64,000 nt of DNA from Lachnospiraceae bacterium (GTDB lineage Bacteria; Bacillota_A; Clostridia; Lachnospirales; Lachnospiraceae): positions 1-64,000 of the forward strand of contig JAFXDD010000028.1 in assembly GCA_017516285.1 (NCBI GenBank). Reading direction: 5' to 3'. Positions 9,128-18,192 of the stretch are shown in pieces. How positions within the stretch are numbered: the stretch's first letter is position 1; every line of letters starts with the position of its first letter. Below the pieces are notes generated by a model, which was given only the letters and a program-made list of their open reading frames with translations, was not told the origin of the DNA and made no database searches. Both the position numbers and the translations under genes were made by a program.

Positions 9128-9849
9128 TATGTAGTTTCCTCCTTCAAAGCTCCAAATCTTCTGTCTCTATGGTTATATGCTTCAATAGCCTTTTCTAATT
9201 CCTTTTTGTTAAAATCAGGCCAAGGTGTCTCTGTAAAATAAAACTCGGTATAGGCAAGCTGCCATAATAAGAAATTAGAAATACGTTGCTCGTTACAGGT
9301 ACGAATGAGCAAATCCGGATCCGGATAATCACCGGTATCCAGATTACTTGTAATCAAAGCTTCTGTAATGTCACTTTCTGAAAGCTCTCCCCTTAAAACC
9401 TGCCCTGCAATACGGGTAACTGCTCGTCTGATTTCATCACGCCCACCATAATTAATAGCAATACTGAAATGCAAACCGGTATTATCCTTGGAAGCTTCCT
9501 CCAGTCTGGCAATACTCTCCTGAATATCTGCATCCAATCTGGATTTGTCGCCGATAACACGCACGCACATATTATTCTTCTCTGCAGTTTTCAGACAATT
9601 CTTCATATAATTGCGTAAAAGCTTCATAAGTGCATCCACTTCGTCCTTCGGACGATTCCAGTTCTCCGTGGAAAACGCATAAACCGTCAAATACTGCACA
9701 CCCATTTTGTAAGCCTCTTCGCAAATCAGCTCTACGGTCTTGGCTCCCTGTACATGCCCTGCATTTCTTGGAAGGCCCTTTGCCTTTGCCCAACGCCCAT
9801 TACCATCTAATATAATTGCTATGTGATTTGGTACCTTTAAATCTGCCAT
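9127..9849 (-). CDS. uppS: isoprenyl transferase (undecaprenyl diphosphate synthase)
   Basis: A cis-prenyltransferase that elongates farnesyl diphosphate to the C55 lipid carrier for cell-wall synthesis. It has the catalytic Asp and phosphate site in AIILDGNGRWAKAKG (residue 17 on), the YAFSTENWNRP motif (about 75) and the C-terminal RTCNEQRISNFLLWQLAY region. Its 240 residues are typical. Its substrate comes from the MEP pathway whose genes dxr and ispG follow in the same run. An intrinsic terminator separates it from frr, so it may be served by read-through or by an unseen promoter in the 90-base gap. Confidence 0.97.
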   Translation of the reverse strand: MADLKVPNHIAIILDGNGRWAKAKGLPRNAGHVQGAKTVELICEEAYKMGVQYLTVYAFSTENWNRPKDEVDALMKLLRNYMKNCLKTAEKNNMCVRVIGDKSRLDADIQESIARLEEASKDNTGLHFSIAINYGGRDEIRRAVTRIAGQVLRGELSESDITEALITSNLDTGDYPDPDLLIRTCNEQRISNFLLWQLAYTEFYFTETPWPDFNKKELEKAIEAYNHRDRRFGALKEETT

Positions 9850-9901
9850 TTATAACCTCGATTCCATAAGTCTAAAATATCTGCTTATGTCCTTATACTT
9901 T

Positions 9902-9931
9902 AAAAAGGGGCACTGTTTATGGAGTGCCCCT
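9902..9931 (-). terminator. intrinsic terminator after frr
   Basis: AGGGGCACT and AGTGCCCCT (9906-9931) form a perfect nine-base-pair stem with an eight-base loop. It is followed on the minus strand by TTTTTA and lies just beyond the frr stop codon. It splits the pyrH-frr pair from uppS onward. Confidence 0.85.
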
Positions 9932-9940
9932 CATATGTTA

Positions 9941-10492
9941 CTAAACAGTCATAATCTCTTTGGTCTTATCTTCAACAGCCTTGTCAACATCTTTAATGTA
10001 CTTGACTGTCAGCTTCTGAATCTTATCCTCTAAATTCTTGCGGTCATCCTCGGTAATTTCGCTTGCCTTTTCTAGCTTCTTCATAGCATCCACCGCATCA
10101 CGTCTTACATTACGGATTGCAACCTTCTGCTCTTCACCCTTTTTCTTCACATCCTTGGATAAGTCTTTACGACGTTCCTCAGTTACCTCAGGAAAAATCA
10201 AACGAATTACAGAACCATCATTATTAGGATTGATACCAAGCTCTGAGGTCATAATAGCCTTCTCGATAGCCTTGATAAGACTTCTGTCCCATGGAGCAAT
10301 CTGAATCATTCTAGGCTCCGGAACAGATACATTGGCAACCTGCTGAATCGGTGTCGGTGTGCCATAGTAATCAACTCTGATTTTATTTAAAACATTCGGG
10401 TTAGCACGCCCTGCACGGATAGCTGCGAACTCTGCTACTAAGTAGTCTACGCATTTCTGCATTTTTTCTTCGTAAATTGCTAATCTTTCCAT
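9941..10492 (-). CDS. frr: ribosome recycling factor
   Basis: RRF splits post-termination ribosomes together with EF-G. The protein shows the conserved hinge and head motifs: AAIRAGRANPNVLNKI near residue 25, TPIQQVANVSVPEPRM, and the C-terminal helix ending in DVDKAVEDKTKEIM. I start at the ATG at 10492 (183 residues, MERLAIYEEK). The in-frame TTG five codons upstream contains the GGAGGAT ribosome binding site and cannot be the start. It lies 16 bases after pyrH, the usual partner. Confidence 0.97.
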   Translation of the reverse strand: MERLAIYEEKMQKCVDYLVAEFAAIRAGRANPNVLNKIRVDYYGTPTPIQQVANVSVPEPRMIQIAPWDRSLIKAIEKAIMTSELGINPNNDGSVIRLIFPEVTEERRKDLSKDVKKKGEEQKVAIRNVRRDAVDAMKKLEKASEITEDDRKNLEDKIQKLTVKYIKDVDKAVEDKTKEIMTV

Positions 10493-10508
10493 AAAATTAT
10501 CCTCCAAA

Positions 10509-11204
10509 TTATACGGTTACCTTTGTACCGTTAAACTTCCCGTTAATCGTATTGACGATGGAATTCTCCTCGTTTAAATCAAATACCCACATAGGCATCT
10601 TGTTGTCTCTTGCCAAAATAGATGCAGTCATATCCACCACCTGGAGATTCTTGTCGATAACCTCCTGAATAGAAACCTCATCATATTTGTGTGCATCCGG
10701 ATTCTTAGCCGGGTCTGCATCATAAACACCATCAATAGACTTAGCCAATAAAATAGTCTCCGCCTCTACCTCAATGGCGCGCAAAACAACACCGGTATCC
10801 GTAGAGAAATATGGATGTCCTGTACCACCTGCAAAGAAAACTACCATGCCCTTTGCAAAATACTTATTGGCTCTGTCCTTAGAAAAAAGCTTGGTAAAGG
10901 AGCCACACTCAAATGGTGTCAGAATATTGGTCTGCATTCCGACACTTCTGAAAATTTCAGAAACATAAATACAATTCATAACAGTGGCCAACATACCAAT
11001 CTGGTCCGCCTTGGTACGGTCAATATTCTCAGAGCTTCTGCCTCTCCAGAAATTACCGCCGCCTATTACAATACCAACCTCTGTGCCGGCATCTACTAAC
11101 TGCTTCACCTGCAGTGCAACCTTTCTGACAGTTTCCTCATCAAAACCTGTCTTTTTGCTTCCTGCAAGTGCTTCGCCGCTTAACTTTAACATGATTCTTT
11201 TCAT
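10509..11204 (-). CDS. pyrH: UMP kinase
   Basis: UMP kinase of the amino-acid-kinase fold, making UDP for nucleotide and cell-wall synthesis. The N-terminal MLKLSGEALAG, the glycine loop VGIVIGGGNFWRGR (about 48) and GGTGHPYFSTDTG (about 126) are the nucleotide and UMP binding motifs. It is 231 residues, normal for the family. It heads a two-gene unit with frr; a candidate promoter lies in the 124-base gap to folK. Confidence 0.97.
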   Translation of the reverse strand: MKRIMLKLSGEALAGSKKTGFDEETVRKVALQVKQLVDAGTEVGIVIGGGNFWRGRSSENIDRTKADQIGMLATVMNCIYVSEIFRSVGMQTNILTPFECGSFTKLFSKDRANKYFAKGMVVFFAGGTGHPYFSTDTGVVLRAIEVEAETILLAKSIDGVYDADPAKNPDAHKYDEVSIQEVIDKNLQVVDMTASILARDNKMPMWVFDLNEENSIVNTINGKFNGTKVTV

Positions 11205-11232
11205 AAAAGTACCTCGGTCTTCCTTCTTGTTT

Positions 11233-11246
11233 CTCTAAGTGTACCA
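11233..11246 (-). promoter_or_regulatory. possible extended -10 promoter for pyrH
   Basis: The minus strand reads TATGGTACACTTAG about 30-45 bases before the pyrH ATG. TACACT is preceded by TGG, an extended -10 pattern, and there is no good -35. It lies after the folK stop, so it would start the pyrH-frr unit independently. The call is weak. Confidence 0.4.
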
Positions 11247-11328
11247 TAAAATTTGCCACTAGGAAAGAGAAAACAAGAATTTTATTATTTTTTTATTCCT
11301 TTGCGAATGGAGCGTGATGAACTGTCAA

Positions 11329-12132
11329 TTACTTTATCAACTCAATCATCGCCCTGCCTAACACCGGGTGCTTTGCATATGGTGCAATCTGTGCCAAAGG
11401 CTTCAATACAAACTCACGATTGTGCATATCCTTATGCGGAATAGTCAGGTCAGGAGTATCCATCACTACGTCCTCGTACAAAAGTATGTCCAGGTCCAGA
11501 GTGCGCGGCCCCCAGTGGATAATGCGCTCACGAGCATGGTCTGCCTCGATTTGATGAAGTCTGTCCAAAAGCTCTTCCGGGGTGTACAAAGTCTCGATTT
11601 CCACAGCACCATTCAGAAAATTATCTTGCTCCACACCACCATATGGCTTGGTTACGATATAATCGGCCACCTTCAAAACTCTAATATGCTCATCGTTTCG
11701 CAATGCTTCTACTGCTCCGTCCAAATGGCTCTTACTGTCGCCCATGTTAGAGCCCAGGGCAATATATGTCTTTTTCCAGCCTCTACGAATTACCACAGAC
11801 ACACTTTCAAAAGGAAGCGGTATAGGAGCTTCCGGCTTTCTCAACTCCAATGTAATACTCCGTACAAGCGGAAACTTCAAAAGGACTGCCTCTGCACAGA
11901 CCTCTGCTGCCCGCTCAATTAAATCATAAGAATGCTCCTTCATTGTCTGATGCAGCAAAAGCGCCACCTCTCCATAATGGGTGGAGGCCGTCAAATCATC
12001 TGTTTTTCCGGCCTTTCGTAAGTCTGCATCCAAGGTTGCATTGATGTAAAAATGCTGACCCTTTTCTTTTTCTTCCGGAAATACACCGTGGTAAGCGTAA
12101 ACTTCCAAATTCTCTATTTTAATTTGATCCAT
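11329..12132 (-). CDS. folK: bifunctional dihydroneopterin aldolase / HPPK (FolB-FolK fusion)
   Basis: Two consecutive folate enzymes in one chain. Residues 1-118 are dihydroneopterin aldolase (FolB): IENLEVYAYHGVFPEEKEKG, then the SVVIRR strand. Residues 120-267 are 6-hydroxymethyl-7,8-dihydropterin pyrophosphokinase (FolK): YIALGSNMGDSKSHL, then HWGPRTLDLDILLY and IPHKDMHNREFVLKPL. Domain order follows the reaction order. The gene overlaps the end of folP by 14 bases, so folP and this fusion are translationally coupled. Fused FolB-FolK is known in Firmicutes. Confidence 0.96.
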   Translation of the reverse strand: MDQIKIENLEVYAYHGVFPEEKEKGQHFYINATLDADLRKAGKTDDLTASTHYGEVALLLHQTMKEHSYDLIERAAEVCAEAVLLKFPLVRSITLELRKPEAPIPLPFESVSVVIRRGWKKTYIALGSNMGDSKSHLDGAVEALRNDEHIRVLKVADYIVTKPYGGVEQDNFLNGAVEIETLYTPEELLDRLHQIEADHARERIIHWGPRTLDLDILLYEDVVMDTPDLTIPHKDMHNREFVLKPLAQIAPYAKHPVLGRAMIELIK

Positions 12133-12943
12133 AAATCGCCTCCGTCATCTTAATTGCACGGGCATTCCCCTTTACATTGTGTACACGAACAAAATTCCAG
12201 CCTGCCTGCACTGCCTGCACGGTGGTAACCAGTGTACCCTCTTCCCTTTCATCTGCCGGCAAATCCAGCGTCAACCCAATCACGCTCTTTCTGCTGGTAC
12301 CTAAAAGCATAGGATATCCTAACGTATTAAAATCCTGCAAATGTCTAAGCACTTCTAAATTCTGCTCATAGGTTTTGGCAAAACCCACACCCGGGTCCAG
12401 AATTATTTTGTCCTGTGAAATACCTGCCTTCAGTGCTATATTTGCACTCTCCTGCAAGTCTTTGAGTACCTCCGGTATAAATGACCGATAAACTGTCTCT
12501 TTACGATTATGCATCAGACAACAAGCCACCCCTGCCTTTGCAATCACCTGCGCCATCTGCCCCTCATCGTATTTGAGTCCCCAAATGTCATTAATTAAAT
12601 CGGCTCCTGCCTCAATACCGGTCTCCGCCACCTGATATTTGTAAGTATCCAAGGAAACCGGCACATCAAACCTAGCCTTGATAGCCTTGATTACCGGCAC
12701 TACCCGGGCAATTTCCTCCTCCACAGGCACAAAAGTAAACCCCGGTCTGGTAGACTCGCCGCCGATATCCACAATATCACACCCGTCTCTAAGCATTTCT
12801 TCCACATGAAAAAGTGCCTGATCCACAGCACTAAATTTGCCACCATCGGAAAAGGAATCCGGAGTAACATTTAAAATACCCATAATGTAGGTTTTGTGAC
12901 TCAAATCAAATATTTTACTGCCTATTTTCATTGTTTGCAACAT
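12119..12943 (-). CDS. folP: dihydropteroate synthase
   Basis: DHPS joins p-aminobenzoate to the pterin pyrophosphate made by FolK; it is the sulfonamide target. It has MGILNVTPDSFSDGG (residue 21 on), DIVDIGGESTRPG (about 58) and the C-terminal GTSRKSVIG loop (about 215), all intact. It is 274 residues with an AAAGGTGGA ribosome binding site. Only four bases separate it from the stop codon of a broken lipoprotein gene upstream, so this gene marks the boundary between core operon and accessory island. folE and folC are not in the window. Confidence 0.97.
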   Translation of the reverse strand: MLQTMKIGSKIFDLSHKTYIMGILNVTPDSFSDGGKFSAVDQALFHVEEMLRDGCDIVDIGGESTRPGFTFVPVEEEIARVVPVIKAIKARFDVPVSLDTYKYQVAETGIEAGADLINDIWGLKYDEGQMAQVIAKAGVACCLMHNRKETVYRSFIPEVLKDLQESANIALKAGISQDKIILDPGVGFAKTYEQNLEVLRHLQDFNTLGYPMLLGTSRKSVIGLTLDLPADEREEGTLVTTVQAVQAGWNFVRVHNVKGNARAIKMTEAIYGSN

Positions 12944-12946
12944 ACG

Positions 12947-13516
12947 TTATTCCACCTTTGCCAATGGATAAATCTCTGTAAATTTCTCTTCCTTTGCGTA
13001 ATAACTAAGTGTGACCTTTAGCTTCGTGTTTTCTTCAATAAACTCTATCCCACGAATGCCACCTTCCTCTTGTCCAATTTCACATTTCGCAATAAGCTCA
13101 CCATCATAATTATAAATTTCATTCCAAAATCCATAAACAGCGGTGGTAATATCATCACTATGCCATGTCAAACTATGACCTGCAATCATCTTTTCAAAGC
13201 TTTCTGTTTCCGTATTAAAAATACCATACTCCCCATTATGCGGCCCCACATGACATTCTACTATAATATACTTCCCTACTTTTTCGCAGTGCTCTATAGC
13301 ATTTATCCCTCGATCCAACTCTCGCATATCCTAGGCCTTACCCTTGTAATAAAAGTTGGTTTTATTATCCCAGTCAAATTCAGGAATTTCACTTGTAATT
13401 TGGCTCTCGGATTGTACTTTCTCTGTTTGCAATTCGCCTGCAGCCCCACAGCCGCTTAGCGTAAAGCTCAACAAAATGCAACATAATAAAATTATATTAA
13501 ATCTTTTTTCTTTCAT
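12947..13516 (-). pseudogene. small lipoprotein gene interrupted by an in-frame TAG
   Basis: A single 190-codon frame carries a lipoprotein signal peptide (MKEKRF, hydrophobic core, LSGC lipobox with Cys at residue 23), then GKA, a TAG stop at 13331-13333, and two bases-in-frame codons later a second stretch starting MRELDRGIN that runs to 12947. Because both parts share one frame and the second has no convincing ribosome binding site, I read it as one gene split by a nonsense change, leaving a 61-residue secreted stub. The downstream part (126 residues) has no family I recognise. Amber suppression or a sequence error are alternatives. Confidence 0.65.
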
Positions 13517-13547
13517 TCAATTGTCCCCTATATTTAACTCAATTGTG

Positions 13548-13730
13548 TTACCTATTTATAATTGGAGAAATAACCGGTTTACCATCTCTATCTAACAATG
13601 GTGTCATCCCGCCTGCATATCCACTTGCATGAAATACATAATTCACTCCGGTCTCTTTATCCACCCAAATTTCCATGACATTCATTGTACCTTGCGAATA
13701 AACTTTCTCGAATCTATCCTTTTTCGCCAT
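13548..13730 (-). CDS. DUF6440-like small protein
   Basis: A 60-residue protein behind a clear ribosome binding site (AAGGAGGTAAATAAA). It resembles a family of very small Firmicutes proteins with the pattern NVMEIWVDKETGVNYVFHASG followed by GGMTPLLDRDGKPV, which I believe is DUF6440; the function is unknown. It has no membrane segment or signal peptide. It lies between a SAM methyltransferase and the broken lipoprotein gene, on the same strand. Confidence 0.7.
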   Translation of the reverse strand: MAKKDRFEKVYSQGTMNVMEIWVDKETGVNYVFHASGYAGGMTPLLDRDGKPVISPIINR

Positions 13731-13781
13731 TTTATTTACCTCCTTAGATTGACGGTTGTCGTTTTGACAAACTGTAAATTT

Positions 13782-14540
13782 CTACTCTTTTCTTGCTACC
13801 ACGATAGGCTGATAAAAACCTGTTTCATCAGGGAACTTCCACCCCACATTACTACACCCATGAGCAAACAACAATTTCGTTATTTCTTCTCTTCGAGTAG
13901 CCCTATACTCGCACTCAAATTTGCTTACTTGTAATGTTTCCTCATCATCGATAATATACTGTGTAAGTTTGTAATTCTCATCATTCCATACCCATGTTTG
14001 AAAGGATATTCTCTGTCCTTTGTCAGTTTTATGAATGTAAGGTGGTGAGTATGGTGGCTTATCCATCAGCAAACTATCATAATCTCTAATACTAGCAACA
14101 AATATACCATTTTTCTCAATTTGATTTACAATACTCTTGATAGCTGTTTCCAAATCACTACTTGATAACATATGTGGCAAGGCATTATCCATTGCAATAA
14201 CAATGTCATACTTTTCTGTAAATGTATCTGATAATGCACAGAAATCTGCCTGTTTGAAACATATTTTAACGTTATTCTCTTTTGCTCTTTTCTCAGCTTC
14301 CGCAAGCTCTCCCTCACTTATATCAGAAGCCGTTACATTATACCCAAGTACGGCAAGTCCTATTGACTGAGTTCCAATCCCACAAGCACAATCAAGAATT
14401 CTTGCTGTACCTTCAAACTCATTATTTTGAAATATCCTATTCAAGATTTCTGCTTGTTCTCGTGTTGTCGCTTGCCAATCAAGAAATAGTTTGTCATATT
14501 GAGTTGCTAAATTATTGTAAAAAGTTTGTGTAATACTCAT
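13782..14540 (-). CDS. class I SAM-dependent methyltransferase
   Basis: A Rossmann-fold methyltransferase of unknown substrate. Motif I is ARILDCACGIGTQSIGLA (about residue 50), followed by the acidic loop TASDISEGEL and the DIVIAMDNALPHM strand (about 120). The 252-residue start at 14540 (MSITQTFYNN) is chosen because TGGAG lies eight bases before it; the longer frame would swallow that site. The following gene in transcription is the DUF6440-like protein, and an HD hydrolase lies 42 bases upstream. Typical accessory single-gene enzyme. Confidence 0.85.
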   Translation of the reverse strand: MSITQTFYNNLATQYDKLFLDWQATTREQAEILNRIFQNNEFEGTARILDCACGIGTQSIGLAVLGYNVTASDISEGELAEAEKRAKENNVKICFKQADFCALSDTFTEKYDIVIAMDNALPHMLSSSDLETAIKSIVNQIEKNGIFVASIRDYDSLLMDKPPYSPPYIHKTDKGQRISFQTWVWNDENYKLTQYIIDDEETLQVSKFECEYRATRREEITKLLFAHGCSNVGWKFPDETGFYQPIVVARKE

Positions 14541-14582
14541 AGCATTTTCTCCATCAAACATTTCAAATTTGTTTATTTCATC

Positions 14583-15170
14583 TCATTTCTTTAAATTACC
14601 CTTTTGCACATTTTCTTGAATGATATGGTCTATTATCTCAAATAACTTTTCTGAACCAAGTTTAGTTTTACTTTGCCTTTGATAAACTTGTTCTGCAGTG
14701 ACACAATGCTCTAACCAATCTCTACCATTATTACTGTTATTCAATATTAGTGGTTGAAGATTATCCATTGCGTGTGCATATTTTGACTCAGCCGTTTCAT
14801 ATGCCTCAAACTCATCAAACAAGTCAATGAATTCTTTGGCTTGTTCTTCCGGTAAAATAGAAAATATCCTCTGTTTTGCAGCATCTTCTCTGGCTTTCTG
14901 CGTTTTCAAGCCTTCTGCATCATAGGCATATGTATCTCCTGCATCAATTTCAACAATATCATGAATCAAACACATCAGCATAACTTTTGCAATATCTACA
15001 TTTTCGTTGGCATACTCCTTAAACAAATATGCCATAATTGCCATATGCCAGGAATGTTCCGCATCATTTTCTTTTCTGACATAATTGGATAAATGCGTTT
15101 GTCTAAATATATTTTTTACTTTATCTATTTCCAGCGAAAATGCTAATTGTCTTTCTATACGCTCATTCAT
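14583..15170 (-). CDS. HD domain hydrolase, YfbR-like
   Basis: A 195-residue HD-superfamily phosphohydrolase. The metal ligands are seen in NDAEHSWHMAIMAYLF (about residue 35), CLIHDIVEIDAGD (about 67) and the distal DNLQPL (about 136), the arrangement of the YfbR/5'-deoxynucleotidase group. The likely substrate is a nucleoside monophosphate or related small phosphate ester; that is family knowledge and not visible here. AGAGGTGATAG precedes the ATG. It stands alone between accessory genes. Confidence 0.85.
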   Translation of the reverse strand: MNERIERQLAFSLEIDKVKNIFRQTHLSNYVRKENDAEHSWHMAIMAYLFKEYANENVDIAKVMLMCLIHDIVEIDAGDTYAYDAEGLKTQKAREDAAKQRIFSILPEEQAKEFIDLFDEFEAYETAESKYAHAMDNLQPLILNNSNNGRDWLEHCVTAEQVYQRQSKTKLGSEKLFEIIDHIIQENVQKGNLKK

Positions 15171-15372
15171 ACTATCACCTCTTGATGCATAATTATTAAA
15201 AATTGCTCATTCACATCTAAATGTTCTCCATCTAAATGCCGTTGTTGCAAATGCTGTGTAATGCTTGGTTCATATTTTTCTCATTTACATTCTCGCTAAA
15301 TTGTAATTTATCGCTCCAACAACCTGAAAGTTTACGGCCTTAATAAATTTGAAAATCAATACATTTTACATA
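15171..15372. other. intergenic stretch without a recognisable gene
   Basis: Two hundred AT-rich bases between the HD hydrolase and the large metallophosphoesterase. Short frames of 30-35 codons on the minus strand have no ribosome binding site. I see no clear promoter, hairpin or repeat. Confidence 0.5.
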
Positions 15373-18189
15373 TCAACTAATCCAAAATGTATCATAATCA
15401 TTCTGCGACTTTATTTTAGCTTTAAGTTCTGTAACAGAAAATCTACGTCTATTTCCAGTAAGTTTTATTGCATCATCATTTGCACTTGACCCTTTTTGGA
15501 GCTCATCCGCAATTATCATATCACTTCCGTCATCTTCGATCACCTGATATAGGATGCCTTCATACATAAAAATGCAATTAGTATATAGGTGCTTTCGATA
15601 TGATTGTTGCTTAGTTTCCGTCAATCGTAAATCAAAATCCCGCAAGACACGTCCACTAAACAACCTCTGCAAAGGGCTGATTTTTCTTGAAACGCCATAC
15701 ATCCCGCTGGTTCTACTTACTATCTGCTCCACCCTTTTTGAAACATCCTCCACCTCATAGCTTTCTTCTTCAAGCAAATAGCTATCCGAGAGTATGCTCA
15801 ACATATATCCATTCCTTTTTGAGTTTTCTTGATACTTACTCTGAATCAATTTGTAATCATGTTTGAATCTTCGCGTTTCATGGGACTCTATGGATTTAAT
15901 AACCTCATTAAATGAGTGCAATTTCATTACCATTCCCCATATTGAAGAATAATAAAATTCCATACTACCTTTTATTGGATTTATAGCAATATGGTGGTAA
16001 CGATCTATGTCTACTATAAGACCATGTATTGTTCCATCTAGTCCAAGCTCTTTTAGCTCCTCTGCAAGCTCTTCTTGTGCTTTTCTTAACGGTAACAACA
16101 TCTGTAGATATTTCTTCACTACAATATCAAAGTTCTCACAGATCCATGCTATATCAGTTGACCCAGTTAACTTCTTTGTTTTTCCTCCGTTTACTATGGA
16201 TATTCCTTTAGAATCCTTTTTTGTCGAAATAATGAAAAAGCCATAGTAACCTTTTCGCTTTACTACATAGAGTTTTCCCGTTTGACATCTCATATATAAG
16301 AGATTTCCTTCCCCTATGTATTCACCTATATAGCGGTAGAACTTCAAGTAATCTTCTACTGTTGTTTGATACAAACCATCATTCAATTCTCCATATGGAT
16401 TAAGTTCAAATCCGGTAGTCGTTACTTTAAAAGTGATATTATTACTCTCATAACCAACTTGATTGTCAGCATACAGAACCTTATTTTGTGTCTTCACATA
16501 TTCATTCTGATGATTATGTCCAGTAAAATAGATTGCTTCTTTATCATAAGCACCCAGACACGCCGGAACCGGATAATGGGATGCACACAAAAAGCATAAT
16601 CCTTTTTCTTTGGCATATGCCAACGCCTCACTATAGCTATTCTCAAACATTGTAGTTTCTTCTATCTCTTCTTCTCGTGTAAAGTTGGAACAGCATATGA
16701 CGCTGTTCGCATTCCATACATTGTCATATTTGGCAAATCCGGTTCCGCCATATAGTATATATTTTTCTGTTTCCACATACTCATTTTGTAACACCGTAAT
16801 CCCAAGGTTTGACAATGCTTCTTTGTACGAAGCAACACACTTCGAGACATCTGGAAAATCTATATACTCATGATTACCAAGGACTAAATATATATTACCG
16901 CGCACATCATTTCCAAATTTCAGGTGCCTATAATCACTCAATGACATTTCTTCCACGGGTTTTGAATATCTTTCCTCAAAACTCTCAACTCTATCCTGCT
17001 CACTTCTTTGCATATTCTCATAATATGCAATATTCTGGCTGTATCTCTTTTGCACATCGATCATCTTTACGATGTCCAAAATTTGTCCTTCCGTATATCC
17101 TGAAAGTTCAAGCTTCTTAAAACTCTTTGTCTTAATGAAATATTCATATGCGGCTTCATACCTAATACTTGGATGATACTTTTTTTTATATTTTTCAAAG
17201 ACATTGAAATCGAAAACGCTCTTTAAACACGCTTTTCTCTTTTCAATATATTTACCAACATTATCTAGACACCGTGTACTCTTTGACACGGTACTACCCA
17301 TTCTTTCTTTTACCTCTTTCAGACGATTCATTTCTTGCTTAAAGCGCCGAAAGGCTTCATAATCATATTCTCTTATAAATTGCTTAAAAAACATAATTGA
17401 CAAATCTATTCTTGACGATATGTCTCCATTAAAAAGAATTATATCTGCAGCACTTCTTGATTGATATAATTTTTTCGCAATTTTTTTAACCATTCTCCTC
17501 GCATCATAATTATAATATTTCAAATGATGATACAAATGAATATCTGAAATATATGCAATTTTCAAAATATTGTTTGGCGTACCTGCACTATAATATACAA
17601 GCGGCGTACTCAATTCTTCTGCCATGGCAAGTTGGGTACTTATCTCTACAATTTCATTTTTTCCAGTTTCCCAAGTATACAAGCTCTTTGAATAATCTAT
17701 CCCCTCTTCATTCACGACGCAAGCCAAACACTTGGCGCCCACACAGGACCGCCACTTAACACATTTAAAACTTTCCGAATCCATGAAAAAAATCCGTTTG
17801 CAAATATTACACTTTACTTTGTACAACTTTTTTTCTTTACATCCTCTTATCAATGCGTATTTCGTATTAGGATTGCATTCATGCCACAAAAACTGCTCGT
17901 CTTTGTTGATATGCCAAAACATCGAATGTGGAGCACAATTTTTTCTATACTTATCTACAAATGATTCCGGCATCATCCCCCTTGCATCATATATTTTGGA
18001 CTCTGCTTTATCTAACTTGTATTTTATCTTAAAACTCAGATTTTCAGATAAATACCAGTTATCAAATTTGCACCATTCTTCTTGCGCCCATTGATTTATA
18101 TATTCTTGCAAATCATTTTCCGCTTCAGCACTATCTCCTATTATTTCAAGACAGCCTGATACATCCCCAATATTTATATCCATTGCCAT
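15373..18189 (-). CDS. large metallophosphoesterase with Cys-rich N-terminal region
   Basis: A 938-residue protein built around a calcineurin-like phosphoesterase core: YISDIHLYHH (about 213), FNGDIS (about 255), LGNHEY (about 440), ASHYPVP (about 537) and GHNHQNE (about 558) give all five metal-binding blocks. A roughly 185-residue mostly helical insert separates the GD and GNH blocks. Residues 100-165 hold a zinc-finger-like cluster (HECNPN, CNICKRIF, CVGAKCLAC). The C-terminal 350 residues match no family I know. It starts three bases after a DUF5131 gene, so the two form an operon. The family includes nucleases and phosphodiesterases; the substrate here is unknown. Confidence 0.8.
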   Translation of the reverse strand: MAMDINIGDVSGCLEIIGDSAEAENDLQEYINQWAQEEWCKFDNWYLSENLSFKIKYKLDKAESKIYDARGMMPESFVDKYRKNCAPHSMFWHINKDEQFLWHECNPNTKYALIRGCKEKKLYKVKCNICKRIFFMDSESFKCVKWRSCVGAKCLACVVNEEGIDYSKSLYTWETGKNEIVEISTQLAMAEELSTPLVYYSAGTPNNILKIAYISDIHLYHHLKYYNYDARRMVKKIAKKLYQSRSAADIILFNGDISSRIDLSIMFFKQFIREYDYEAFRRFKQEMNRLKEVKERMGSTVSKSTRCLDNVGKYIEKRKACLKSVFDFNVFEKYKKKYHPSIRYEAAYEYFIKTKSFKKLELSGYTEGQILDIVKMIDVQKRYSQNIAYYENMQRSEQDRVESFEERYSKPVEEMSLSDYRHLKFGNDVRGNIYLVLGNHEYIDFPDVSKCVASYKEALSNLGITVLQNEYVETEKYILYGGTGFAKYDNVWNANSVICCSNFTREEEIEETTMFENSYSEALAYAKEKGLCFLCASHYPVPACLGAYDKEAIYFTGHNHQNEYVKTQNKVLYADNQVGYESNNITFKVTTTGFELNPYGELNDGLYQTTVEDYLKFYRYIGEYIGEGNLLYMRCQTGKLYVVKRKGYYGFFIISTKKDSKGISIVNGGKTKKLTGSTDIAWICENFDIVVKKYLQMLLPLRKAQEELAEELKELGLDGTIHGLIVDIDRYHHIAINPIKGSMEFYYSSIWGMVMKLHSFNEVIKSIESHETRRFKHDYKLIQSKYQENSKRNGYMLSILSDSYLLEEESYEVEDVSKRVEQIVSRTSGMYGVSRKISPLQRLFSGRVLRDFDLRLTETKQQSYRKHLYTNCIFMYEGILYQVIEDDGSDMIIADELQKGSSANDDAIKLTGNRRRFSVTELKAKIKSQNDYDTFWIS

Positions 18190-18192
18190 ATA

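Noticed and set aside
13331..13333. Pyrrolysine codon
   Set aside because: No reason to expect pyl genes in this organism; a nonsense mutation is simpler.
15171..15372. Small coding remnants on the minus strand
   Set aside because: Short frames of about 35 codons have neither a ribosome binding site nor a recognisable match.
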